The translations under genes were made by a program, and so were the position numbers. A stretch of DNA of 64,000 bases. Source: Microbulbifer litoralis. GTDB lineage: Bacteria > Pseudomonadota > Gammaproteobacteria > Pseudomonadales > Cellvibrionaceae. The notes under the pieces were generated by a model. The model made no database searches, had not been told where the DNA came from, and was given only the letters and a program-made list of their open reading frames with translations. Shown here piece by piece: positions 57,456-64,000 of this stretch (its first letter is position 1; every line of letters starts with the position of its first letter). Location: assembly GCF_023634065.1 (NCBI RefSeq), contig NZ_JALKCV010000002.1, positions 1 through 64,000 of the forward strand, read 5' to 3'.

Positions 57456-58922
57456 CTACTGCACTATCTTGATCCACTCGCCGTCCTTGGGCTCGCCGCG
57501 CGGGTAGTAGCCGTTCAGCAGCCGCAACTGTTCCTCGGCGTACTCGCCGATTTCCATATGCCGGGCCAGGGCGGCGAAGGTGGTTTTGTTGTTGGCCCTG
57601 ACGTAGCGCACGCGCTTGATATCCGGCTGGATGATGTCGCTGCGGCGCAGCGGCCGGAAGCTGCGGATACTGGTCAGGAACAGGTTGTCGTACTCGTTGA
57701 GTTTTTCCGCACCGCCGCCGGGTTGCCTGACCTTGCCCTCGAGGATATACAGACGGCTGCCGTAGTAGATAACCGCGACGCGATCCGGATCCGCCTCGCC
57801 GGCGGCGGGCAGTTTGCCGGTGTGGCCGGTCAGCCGGTACTGGTTCAGCGCCTCGTCCTGTTCCAGTTCGCGCACGTCGTAGACTTCGCGCAGGGTCATA
57901 TCGGCCGGCTGGTTGTTCTCGCGCTGTTCCACTTTGAGGGTAATGCTGGCGGAACCATCCGGCGCGGTGCCGACAATGGCGCTGCGCTCGTTGCTCACTT
58001 CCCAGCCGTCGGGGAACAGCAGTGAAAAGCCCAGGCGCTTGTGGTTGTAGCGGTTCTTGTCCGACTGCTGTGCATTCTGGCCGTAGACCAGGCCGTCGGT
58101 TTTTTCCCGGTAGTATTCCACCTTGGTGCTCTTGTCGCCCTCGGACAGTTCGCCCGCAGCCTGCACCACTTCCTGCAGGCGGATGTCGTTGCGCGGGTGA
58201 GAGGAGAAAACACCGTGGTAGGTCTGCTGCTTCTTGCCCTCGATCCGGGCGCGGCGGCGGGAAAAGGTTTCCTGGTCTTTCAGCAGCGCAATCACATTGA
58301 TCATCGCCTGGGGATCGTAGCCGGCGTTATACATGTACTGGGCGCCGAAACGGTCGGCTTCCAGTTCCATATCGCGGCCGTAGCCCTTGACGGCGGCGGT
58401 GCTCCAGAGATTCGCCACATCGCCGACAACGCCGCTGCCGGTAACCAGCACCGACAGTACCGAGGCGACCCCGGCGCCGGTGGCGGCGGTTTTCTGCCGC
58501 ACCGCATGGCGCGCCGTGACGTGGCCTATCTCGTGGGCCAGCACCGCGGCCATTTCCGCCTCCGAGTGCAGGTAGGTCAACAGGCCGCGATTGATATAGA
58601 TATAGCCGCCGGGCAGGGCGAAGGCGTTGATATCCTGGCTGTCGATGATGGTGAAATGGTATTTGAGTTCCGGCCGGTCGCTGGCGTTGGCAATCTTCTG
58701 GCCCACGTGATCGACGTAGGCGGTCAGCACCGGGTCCTCGTAGACCGGCGTGCTGTCCACCAGCTTCTGGTGCATTTCCCGGCCGATTTCGATTTCCTTC
58801 TCTTCCGACATCAAGACCAGGTCCGGCCGGTTGGTGGCCGGATTGAAGGCGCAGCCGGCGGTGGCCGCAATCAGGGTACCGATGACCATGCTTCTGAAAT
58901 AATGTTTATTGAAATAGTGCAT
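57456..58922 (-). CDS. M48 metalloprotease lipoprotein, last gene of the TolQ/vWA operon
   Basis: A 488-residue predicted lipoprotein (signal ending ATAGC, residues about 20-24). The zinc protease domain has VLAHEIGHVTARHA (HExxH) and the third ligand in MELEADRFGAQYMYNAGYDP. The rest (about 270-488) has no TPR repeats, unlike BepA, but carries beta-rich sequence and a C-terminal LysM-like part (VRANNKTTFAALARHMEIGEYAEEQLRLLNGY). Family members degrade misassembled outer-membrane proteins. It starts 13 bases after a lipoprotein gene and so belongs to the operon running from the proton channel at 64 kb. Confidence 0.88.
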   Translation of the reverse strand: MHYFNKHYFRSMVIGTLIAATAGCAFNPATNRPDLVLMSEEKEIEIGREMHQKLVDSTPVYEDPVLTAYVDHVGQKIANASDRPELKYHFTIIDSQDINAFALPGGYIYINRGLLTYLHSEAEMAAVLAHEIGHVTARHAVRQKTAATGAGVASVLSVLVTGSGVVGDVANLWSTAAVKGYGRDMELEADRFGAQYMYNAGYDPQAMINVIALLKDQETFSRRRARIEGKKQQTYHGVFSSHPRNDIRLQEVVQAAGELSEGDKSTKVEYYREKTDGLVYGQNAQQSDKNRYNHKRLGFSLLFPDGWEVSNERSAIVGTAPDGSASITLKVEQRENNQPADMTLREVYDVRELEQDEALNQYRLTGHTGKLPAAGEADPDRVAVIYYGSRLYILEGKVRQPGGGAEKLNEYDNLFLTSIRSFRPLRRSDIIQPDIKRVRYVRANNKTTFAALARHMEIGEYAEEQLRLLNGYYPRGEPKDGEWIKIVQ

Positions 58923-58935
58923 CGCTCTGTTCCCC

Positions 58936-59604
58936 CTAGGATTTGCTGTTCACCGGTTGCCCCGGCAGTAAGAACTGCTGCAGTTGGGCGGCCATGCCCT
59001 TGCAGGCGTTGTTCTGCACCCGCGCGATCAGCGGTATCGGCACCACGATCGCGGGCATATAGGATGTGCCCTTGGCGTCTGCACTCATCTTGCCGGACAG
59101 TTCCTGGTCGCGGAAATCCCACACCGAGGCCTCGTAGTCCGACTCCTTGTCCCAGGTGCCGAAACCGAAGCAGCCGGCGCCACCGGTACCGATGGAGCAG
59201 CCGATGGAGCCGGCGCTCGATGTGGTTTCGGTAGAGCCGTCGATCCAGACGATATATTTGACCCCGTAGGCCTCGAGGCGGTCGCGCACTTCCGGGATCT
59301 CCATCAGCCGGTCGAGCGACTTGAGGTGCATGGGGGCGGTGCGCGGTTCGAACCAGGGGTACATGGCGTCGACAAACTGCTGTTCCGGTATCACCTTGAC
59401 GCCGCGCTCCGGATCGTTCAGGCGGTTGCCGACACAGTCGATCAGGTCCGGTTCCGTCTCGTATTCGCTGGAGTGGCGGCGGCCGAGAATCACCACCGAG
59501 TCGCCGTGGGCCAGCTCGCCGTCGCTGCGCCGATACTCGTCGATCACCACGGTAGTGCAGCCGCTGAGGACGGCGAGGGCAAATGCAAACACTATTCTGA
59601 ACAC
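58936..59604 (-). CDS. lipoprotein of the TolQ/vWA operon (second)
   Basis: A 222-residue lipoprotein with lipobox LSGC at residues 13-16. The body includes DSVVILGRRHSSEYETEPDLIDCVGNRL, then a GVKYIVWIDGSTET strand and a glycine/cysteine-rich loop (GSIGCSIGTGGAGCFGFGTW), then YEASVWDFRDQELSGKMS. The pattern of strand, loop and strand recalls outer-membrane-associated CsgG/TolB-like lipoproteins, but I cannot name a family. It lies 16 bases after the other lipoprotein and 13 before the protease. Confidence 0.65.
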   Translation of the reverse strand: MFRIVFAFALAVLSGCTTVVIDEYRRSDGELAHGDSVVILGRRHSSEYETEPDLIDCVGNRLNDPERGVKVIPEQQFVDAMYPWFEPRTAPMHLKSLDRLMEIPEVRDRLEAYGVKYIVWIDGSTETTSSAGSIGCSIGTGGAGCFGFGTWDKESDYEASVWDFRDQELSGKMSADAKGTSYMPAIVVPIPLIARVQNNACKGMAAQLQQFLLPGQPVNSKS

Positions 59605-59620
59605 GACAACCTCCTGTTCC

Positions 59621-60298
59621 CTAATCCTGTCCGGCCGCGGTTTCGGTCGGCGCGTCGGCTTCCTTCATCGACAGCGAACGCTGTTTCTGTGCCAGTATCG
59701 CCCGCAACCCGGGGACCTGGGCAAAGCCGGTATAGAGGGTGGCGCCGGCATCGCGCAGGGCCACGTTGATTGCCTGGGCCAGCGCGTCCTCCCGGGACTT
59801 CAGGAAGGCGGTGGGGGTCTTGCCGTAGGCGGTGATCACCCAGTCGGCCACCGAGTTGCCCTGCTGGTCGTAGGCGTGCATATCGTATTTGATCCAGACT
59901 TCAAAAATATTGACGCGGGTTTCCCGCGGCATGGTGAACTGCAGTTCGCGCACTTCCGGCACTATGACCAGCTCCACGTCGCCGGGCAGGTTCTGTGGAT
60001 ACTGCGACAGGGGCACCGTCTCGGTGAACATGGAACCCAGCACCGTCTCGAACAGCGCTTTCTGTGCGCGACCGGTATCGATGTTCCACTCGTCGCGGTC
60101 CTCGGCATCTTCCGTGTAGGTGAAATTGCTGAAGCCTTCACTCAGGTAGATACCGACGGTCAGCGGGTGCTGGGGCCCCACTGGCGCCGGGTATTCGCCG
60201 CCCACCTGCACCGTATGGCTGCAGGCGCCGGCGAGCAGTGTCGCTGCGATCAGGATGATTTTCGTTACCGCTGAAAATCCATTTTTCGGGAAAGCCAT
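59621..60298 (-). CDS. lipoprotein of the TolQ/vWA operon (first)
   Basis: A 225-residue protein with a signal sequence ending LLAGACSH (Cys at residue 26), a likely lipoprotein. The body is LTVGIYLSEGFSNFTY, GDVELVIVPEVRELQFTMPRETRVNIFEVWIKYDMHAYDQQGNSVADWVITAYGKT, a strand-rich pattern seen in LptE-like and related outer-membrane lipoproteins, followed by SREDALAQAINVALRDAGATL. The function is unknown. It is 31 bases after a vWA gene. Confidence 0.65.
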   Translation of the reverse strand: MAFPKNGFSAVTKIILIAATLLAGACSHTVQVGGEYPAPVGPQHPLTVGIYLSEGFSNFTYTEDAEDRDEWNIDTGRAQKALFETVLGSMFTETVPLSQYPQNLPGDVELVIVPEVRELQFTMPRETRVNIFEVWIKYDMHAYDQQGNSVADWVITAYGKTPTAFLKSREDALAQAINVALRDAGATLYTGFAQVPGLRAILAQKQRSLSMKEADAPTETAAGQD

Positions 60299-60329
60299 GG
60301 TTTACTCCTGGTACGGATGTCGCGCTCGG

Positions 60330-61334
60330 CTATCGAAAATCGTTCAACCCCACAAAAGTGCCGCCGTTGCGGTAGGTAAGTTCGCGCATCAGCGCGGCAA
60401 ACCTGAGCCCGGTGGTCTGCAGGTGCGGTGGGCGCGAGAACTGGATCGGGAAGCCCACCGCGTGTATGCGTACATTGCGCTTGCCCTCGCCGTGCTGGGC
60501 ATTGACCCGGTCCACCGCCAGCATGACATTGCGGATGGACTTGCCGGTAAACTCGTCGCCGAGCACGTAGATACTGATTTTCTTGTTGGGATCGTAAAAA
60601 CTGCGCACGGCTTTCTGGATGCCCTCCACGGGGCTGGAATTACTGAACGGGTTCCAGGAGCGCAGCCGCTCCAGGATCGCCTGGCGGCGCCCGGGGGTAT
60701 CGGGAATCCACTTGCGCCGATAGTTGGAGAACATATAGTCCCCCATATCGTTCATGACCTGGATGCCCTTGACGTTGGGATAGAGGTCCAGGGTGTTGAC
60801 CATCTCGTTCATCATCCGGTCCCAGCCGTAGTTGAACATACTGCCGGAGGTGTCGATGATGAACAGGATGTATTCGCTGTCCACGGGGATGCCGCCGATG
60901 ACGTTGTTCTTGCGCTGGTAGTTCTCGCCCAGCAGGCGTCGCATTTCCTCGGTCATGCTCTGCAGGGCGACTGTCAGTTCGCCGCGCAGTTTGCCCTCTT
61001 CGGTCTCGCCCTCGGTCTTGCGGGCGTATTGGGCCTGCAATGTACTCAGCTCGCCGCGCAGCTTGGCGATGCGCTTGCGCTCTATATCCAGCTGCTCGCG
61101 CTTTGCGTTCAGGTCGCGGTTGAGGACGCTGGTCTCGCCGCGTATTTCCGCCAGCTGCCGCTGCAGTTCCTGCACCTGGCCGTCCAGGTCGACCTCCGCC
61201 TCCTCCAGGACGATGGGCTCCACGGTCTTGGCGATCATCAACAGCAGGACGATGGCGCCAAAGCCGCAGCAGATGACGTCGAGAAAGGAAATGCTGAACT
61301 CTTCCTGATTTCGTTTCTGGCGGTTTCGCCTCAT
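60330..61334 (-). CDS. TolR-like membrane anchor with coiled coil and vWA domain (second)
   Basis: A 334-residue protein. After a basic start comes one membrane helix (about residues 14-36: ISFLDVICCGFGAIVLLLMI) with an Asp near its beginning, as in TolR/ExbD. A coiled coil follows at about 48-145. A von Willebrand A domain (about 150-330) carries the MIDAS motif DTSGSM and a later GDEFTG strand. I read it as a TolR-like rod bearing a metal-dependent protein-binding head in the periplasm. Its ATG overlaps the stop of the first vWA gene by four bases. Confidence 0.8.
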   Translation of the reverse strand: MRRNRQKRNQEEFSISFLDVICCGFGAIVLLLMIAKTVEPIVLEEAEVDLDGQVQELQRQLAEIRGETSVLNRDLNAKREQLDIERKRIAKLRGELSTLQAQYARKTEGETEEGKLRGELTVALQSMTEEMRRLLGENYQRKNNVIGGIPVDSEYILFIIDTSGSMFNYGWDRMMNEMVNTLDLYPNVKGIQVMNDMGDYMFSNYRRKWIPDTPGRRQAILERLRSWNPFSNSSPVEGIQKAVRSFYDPNKKISIYVLGDEFTGKSIRNVMLAVDRVNAQHGEGKRNVRIHAVGFPIQFSRPPHLQTTGLRFAALMRELTYRNGGTFVGLNDFR

Positions 61335-62410
61335 GGCCAGTCCCTCGATGGTGCGAGGAAGGATCCCCGGGTATCCATGGCGAGTTTCCAGAACTCACTG
61401 GCGGCAAAGGGATCGCCCTCCATCGGTGCCAGGATCACATTGATCGGCACATCTTTCGGCAGTACCTTGACTGCGCGCTTGAACAGGTCGCGGCGGTCCG
61501 AACCGGAAATGGTATTGCCGCGCGGCTTCTTCATGCCCTGGGTGGGCAGGCCGTCGGTGATCAGGATGATATTGTCCGGCAGCGGGGACATGGCGCCGAC
61601 GGCATTGAATACCCGCTCCAGGCTGGTGCCATTCTCCGGTACCACTTTTCCCAGCTCCTCGATTGCCCTGTCCAGCTGGCCGCGATCGTCGACATTCAGC
61701 CAGCGGTCCTCGGTGCCGGCGATGGCAGCCCGAAAACCGGTATTGAAAGTGTAGATCTGATACTGGCTGTCCTGCGGGAACTGCGCGGTGAGCCAGGACA
61801 CGGTGCGCAGCGCGCGCTGCCATTTATCCGTCTCCCGTTTGACACGGGACGACATATTGCGCGTGCGGATCACCTTGATCAGCTCGTCGCCGAGCATGCT
61901 CGCGGAGGAATCCAGCAGTACCAGGATGCGGTCGCCGCCGAGGCGCAGGCCGGTGAGGTACTGTCGGTCGCCATCGCCGACAAACTTGCGCACGTTGTTG
62001 CCGAGTTTTTCGTTCTCGGCCTCCAGTTCCCTTTTTGCCTGTTCGAGCTTCTTGAGCTTTTCCTGCAGGCGCTTGATATCCTCTTCTTCGTCGGTGCTGT
62101 CTATTTCGGCGATGTTGCCCCTGACCGCTTCTATCTCCTCGATGATGCGGCGGGCGAGACCCTGGGTCTCGGCCAGTTCGTCGCTGGTGGTATCCAGCGT
62201 GTTGCGCGCCAGCACCAGGTGTTCCCGGCCGAATTCCACCTCTTCCTGCAGCAGGTTGACCTCGGCTGCCAGATCCTCGTTCTCCGCCTCGATATCGTGA
62301 TCCGAGCCGTGCTTGATGATCAGGAAGATCAGTGCCACGGCGCCAAAGCCGCAGGACATGATGTCGAGAAAGGACAGGCTGGAGGTGGAAAAGCGCCTTT
62401 TTCTACGCAC
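61331..62410 (-). CDS. TolR-like membrane anchor with coiled coil and vWA domain (first)
   Basis: A 359-residue protein from GTG 62410, overlapping the upstream gene by eight bases. One membrane helix (about 10-34: LSFLDIMSCGFGAVALIFLIIKH) has the same leading Asp and CGFGA core as its neighbour. A long acidic coiled coil spans about 38-150 and a vWA domain about 158-355, with MIDAS motif DSSASM and IILITDGLPT. The two neighbouring vWA proteins share the helix pattern strongly but differ in heads, so they probably form a heteromeric pair with the proton channel. Confidence 0.8.
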   Translation of the reverse strand: MRRKRRFSTSSLSFLDIMSCGFGAVALIFLIIKHGSDHDIEAENEDLAAEVNLLQEEVEFGREHLVLARNTLDTTSDELAETQGLARRIIEEIEAVRGNIAEIDSTDEEEDIKRLQEKLKKLEQAKRELEAENEKLGNNVRKFVGDGDRQYLTGLRLGGDRILVLLDSSASMLGDELIKVIRTRNMSSRVKRETDKWQRALRTVSWLTAQFPQDSQYQIYTFNTGFRAAIAGTEDRWLNVDDRGQLDRAIEELGKVVPENGTSLERVFNAVGAMSPLPDNIILITDGLPTQGMKKPRGNTISGSDRRDLFKRAVKVLPKDVPINVILAPMEGDPFAASEFWKLAMDTRGSFLAPSRDWP

Positions 62411-63707
62411 TATAACGCTCCACGCTGATCGCGGTGATGACTTCCTCGCCGTCTGCAACCCCGATCCGGTCGCCGGCGCTGAGATTGACCGGCGCGGCAA
62501 TCTCCTTGCCGTTCAGCATCAGTTGCGTGCCCGCATCCACCCGCAGCGCCAGTTTGCCGGCGTGGTTGGTGATGGTGGCGGCCGGGTGATCCGGCGGTGT
62601 CGGCGTCACGGTAAATTTGCCCTCCTTCCAGCTGACGAACAGCGGTTGCTGCGCTGCCAGCGCGCGGTGGCCGTATAGCAGGTGGGTGGCGGCTGCCTCG
62701 GCGACGCTGTTGACCTGCACCGCGACTTCGTTGGCCGGCGCGGCGCTCAGGGCGTTGACCAGCCGCAGGGCGGCGGAGTCGCTGTGCACTTCCTGCCAGC
62801 GCTGGGAGATGGACTGCGCCACACAGTTGTGGGGCAGCAGGTGAATGCGCTCGGCCAGTTGCGCGCCGCCGGGAATTTCCGCCCAGCGGTGTGAGACGAA
62901 GACGACGCTGTTGGACTCGGCCAGGTTGTCGATCAGGGCGCGCACGCGGGAGAGGATCGGCGTGCTGGCATCCTGCAACTGGCGCAGGCTGACCTTGGCC
63001 GTGCGGTCGTCCAGTTCCGCAAGCACTTCTCCCTGGCGCATGGCGCGATTGACCCATTGCGGCATCATGTCGTAGAGCTGTTGTTCCGCCTCCGCCGAGT
63101 GCAGCGGATCGAAGCGGCACTGCATGATGAAGGCGTCGGTGAATACCCGCGCCCAGGCGTCCTGGAAATTCTGCAGGCCGGCGTCGTTAACCGTCTCGGC
63201 GATATCCAGCACTGCGTGTTCGTGCACGGCGACGCGGCTGACCAGCGTCTGGTGGCGCTGCAGTTCGATGTGCAGGTGCACGCCCCGCGGCGCCGAGTGG
63301 GCGATGCAGGCGCTGGCCGCGTCCACCAGGCCCACGGCGTTGACCGGGCTCTCGTTGACGATACCCAGCAGCAGCGCCAGCTGTTCGCGGGTGAAATTAC
63401 CGGGCACTGCCAGCACCACTTCCGCCGGCAGGTCGCAGTGTTCGGCGGCTTCCTGCAGGTGGCAGTAGGCCAGGTCCGCGTGGTGGCGACAGCGGGCGTT
63501 TTCCGATTTCAGGGACTCCAGGCTCAGGCGGCGCCAGAACTGGTTGTTGACCTGAGTGGGGTGGCTGCGCGCGCGCATCAGCGCGGCGTTGCCGACAAGA
63601 ATTTTTTGCGGTTCGATAATTGCGACGCCGGGGCTGTCGAGCACCTCGTCGGTGCCGTCGAAGACGCGCAGGCCGCAGTCATTGATTTCCAGAACGCCTT
63701 GGGTCAT
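62403..63707 (-). CDS. Hsp70/actin-fold protein with possible FHA-like tail
   Basis: A 434-residue cytoplasmic protein. The N-terminal part has the actin/Hsp70 ATPase pattern: a phosphate-loop-like GVLEINDCGLRVFDG, IIEPQKILVGNAAL, VVLAVPGNFTREQLALLLGI (like the Hsp70 TVPAYF block) and VNAVGLVDAASACIAH (like LRLINEPTAAALAY). The catalytic Asp/Gly loops are partly eroded, so it may bind rather than hydrolyse nucleotide. The C-terminal 90 residues (GTQLMLNGKEIAAPVNLSAGDRIGVADGEEVI) resemble the FHA or a similar beta-sandwich fold. It overlaps the first vWA gene and follows the proton-channel gene by 130 bases. Confidence 0.6.
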   Translation of the reverse strand: MTQGVLEINDCGLRVFDGTDEVLDSPGVAIIEPQKILVGNAALMRARSHPTQVNNQFWRRLSLESLKSENARCRHHADLAYCHLQEAAEHCDLPAEVVLAVPGNFTREQLALLLGIVNESPVNAVGLVDAASACIAHSAPRGVHLHIELQRHQTLVSRVAVHEHAVLDIAETVNDAGLQNFQDAWARVFTDAFIMQCRFDPLHSAEAEQQLYDMMPQWVNRAMRQGEVLAELDDRTAKVSLRQLQDASTPILSRVRALIDNLAESNSVVFVSHRWAEIPGGAQLAERIHLLPHNCVAQSISQRWQEVHSDSAALRLVNALSAAPANEVAVQVNSVAEAAATHLLYGHRALAAQQPLFVSWKEGKFTVTPTPPDHPAATITNHAGKLALRVDAGTQLMLNGKEIAAPVNLSAGDRIGVADGEEVITAISVERYSA

Positions 63708-63750
63708 GGGTTTCTTTCCTTCTTCAGCGGGTGAGGGCGACCGCGGCCGG

Positions 63751-63791
63751 CCCTCTGCCCCGGCCCTTCTCCCGGTGGGAGAGGAGTGGGG
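63751..63791. repeat. short GC-rich imperfect palindrome, copy 2
   Basis: Core CTCCC-GGT-GGGAG (63769-63781) in the 130-base gap between the proton-channel and Hsp70-like genes. It shares the CTCCCGG(A/T)GGGAGAGG core with the repeat at 53177. It could act as a transcript-stabilising or attenuating hairpin inside the operon. Confidence 0.4.
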
Positions 63792-63837
63792 CTTTGTGGG
63801 GGAATAGGCCCCACCATGTTTTCCGAGTCCCGTAGTT

Positions 63838-64000
63838 TCAACTCACTTTCAAAAACCGCAGCAACCTGTTGTCACAGTAATTCTGCGTATCCAGCACCAG
63901 CCGCTCCTGCATCAGTTGCAGCTGGTGGGTAAAGAACATGATCACGATACTGATCACCAGCGCCACGAAGGTGGAGTTGAAGGCCACGCCCAGGCTGACG
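63838..64000 (-). CDS. MotA/TolQ/ExbB-type proton channel, C-terminal part (cut by window end)
   Basis: Only the last 54 codons are in the window. They read a membrane helix (GVAFNSTFVALVISIVIMFF) followed by a basic, helical cytoplasmic tail (HQLQLMQERLVLDTQNYCDNRLLRFL) and stop at 63838. The helix matches the last transmembrane segment of TolQ/ExbB/MotA proteins (pattern G-A-N-T-ALVIS). Its place ahead of two TolR-like vWA proteins makes it the probable channel subunit of that operon. Confidence 0.8.
   Translation of the reverse strand, partial: VSLGVAFNSTFVALVISIVIMFFTHQLQLMQERLVLDTQNYCDNRLLRFLKVS

Noticed and set aside
55723..57507. 594-codon plus-strand frame opposite the acyl-CoA ligase
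   Set aside because: Antisense shadow; the ligase has all its catalytic motifs on the minus strand.
57456..64000. Zorya-type defence system
   Set aside because: A TolQ/MotA-like channel is present, but no OmpA-bearing ZorB, helicase or nuclease genes accompany it, so the name is not justified.

Overview
The window reads as chromosomal DNA of a marine-type gammaproteobacterium with a GC-rich genome. Abundant TonB-dependent receptors, PhoX-like Tat phosphatases, a beta-propeller phytase, AceK, an MvaT/H-NS-like protein, an AlgP-like histone-H1-like protein and a type II NADH dehydrogenase point to the Cellvibrionales/Microbulbifer neighbourhood. That placement is inference; no rRNA or other marker gene is present.

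Region 1 (1 to about 5.5 kb) is compositionally foreign: AT-rich, with small genes all on the plus strand, most followed by an attC recombination site (six clear sites). It is the distal part of an integron gene-cassette array. The integrase and attI are not in the window and should lie to the left. Cassettes encode a TIR-domain protein, a PD-(D/E)XK nuclease-like protein, a small membrane protein, a HEPN-type protein, a zinc-ribbon membrane protein and proteins of unknown function. The far end (4.1-5.5 kb) looks decayed: no clear attC sites and one frameshifted gene.

Region 2 (5.7-19 kb) holds a secreted DUF1080 protein, DinB and VOC enzymes, a LysR regulator divergent from a cellulase-like glycosidase, and two converging units: TonB receptor plus PhoX-like protein (+), facing a FecI-FecR-TonB transducer operon (-). 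The two receptors are paralogues.

Region 3 (19-36 kb) carries aceK with a charged lipoprotein, MarC, a CPA2 antiporter, a NIPSNAP/monooxygenase pair with its ArsR-like regulator, a phosphate-scavenging locus (PhoX-like protein divergent from TonB receptor plus two-domain phytase), a SLC13-like transporter with a very long charged insert, a CBS protein and an MvaT/H-NS-like protein.

Region 4 (36-57 kb) is mostly housekeeping: NDH-2, a giant AsmA/DUF748 protein with a striking periodic cysteine-pair repeat, an aconitase, a glycerate-kinase-like enzyme, an AT-hook protein, methylglyoxal synthase, an orphan ExbD, tryptophan 2,3-dioxygenase divergent from an amidohydrolase / DDAH-like / enoyl-CoA hydratase operon, GlpQ and an acyl-CoA ligase.

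Region 5 (57.4-64 kb, minus strand) is a tightly packed operon that I consider the most likely undescribed system. It runs from a TolQ/MotA-type proton channel (cut by the window end) through an Hsp70/actin-like protein with a possible FHA-like tail, two TolR-like membrane-anchored coiled-coil proteins carrying von Willebrand A heads, and two lipoproteins, to an M48 metalloprotease lipoprotein. It looks like a proton-motive-force-driven envelope machine.
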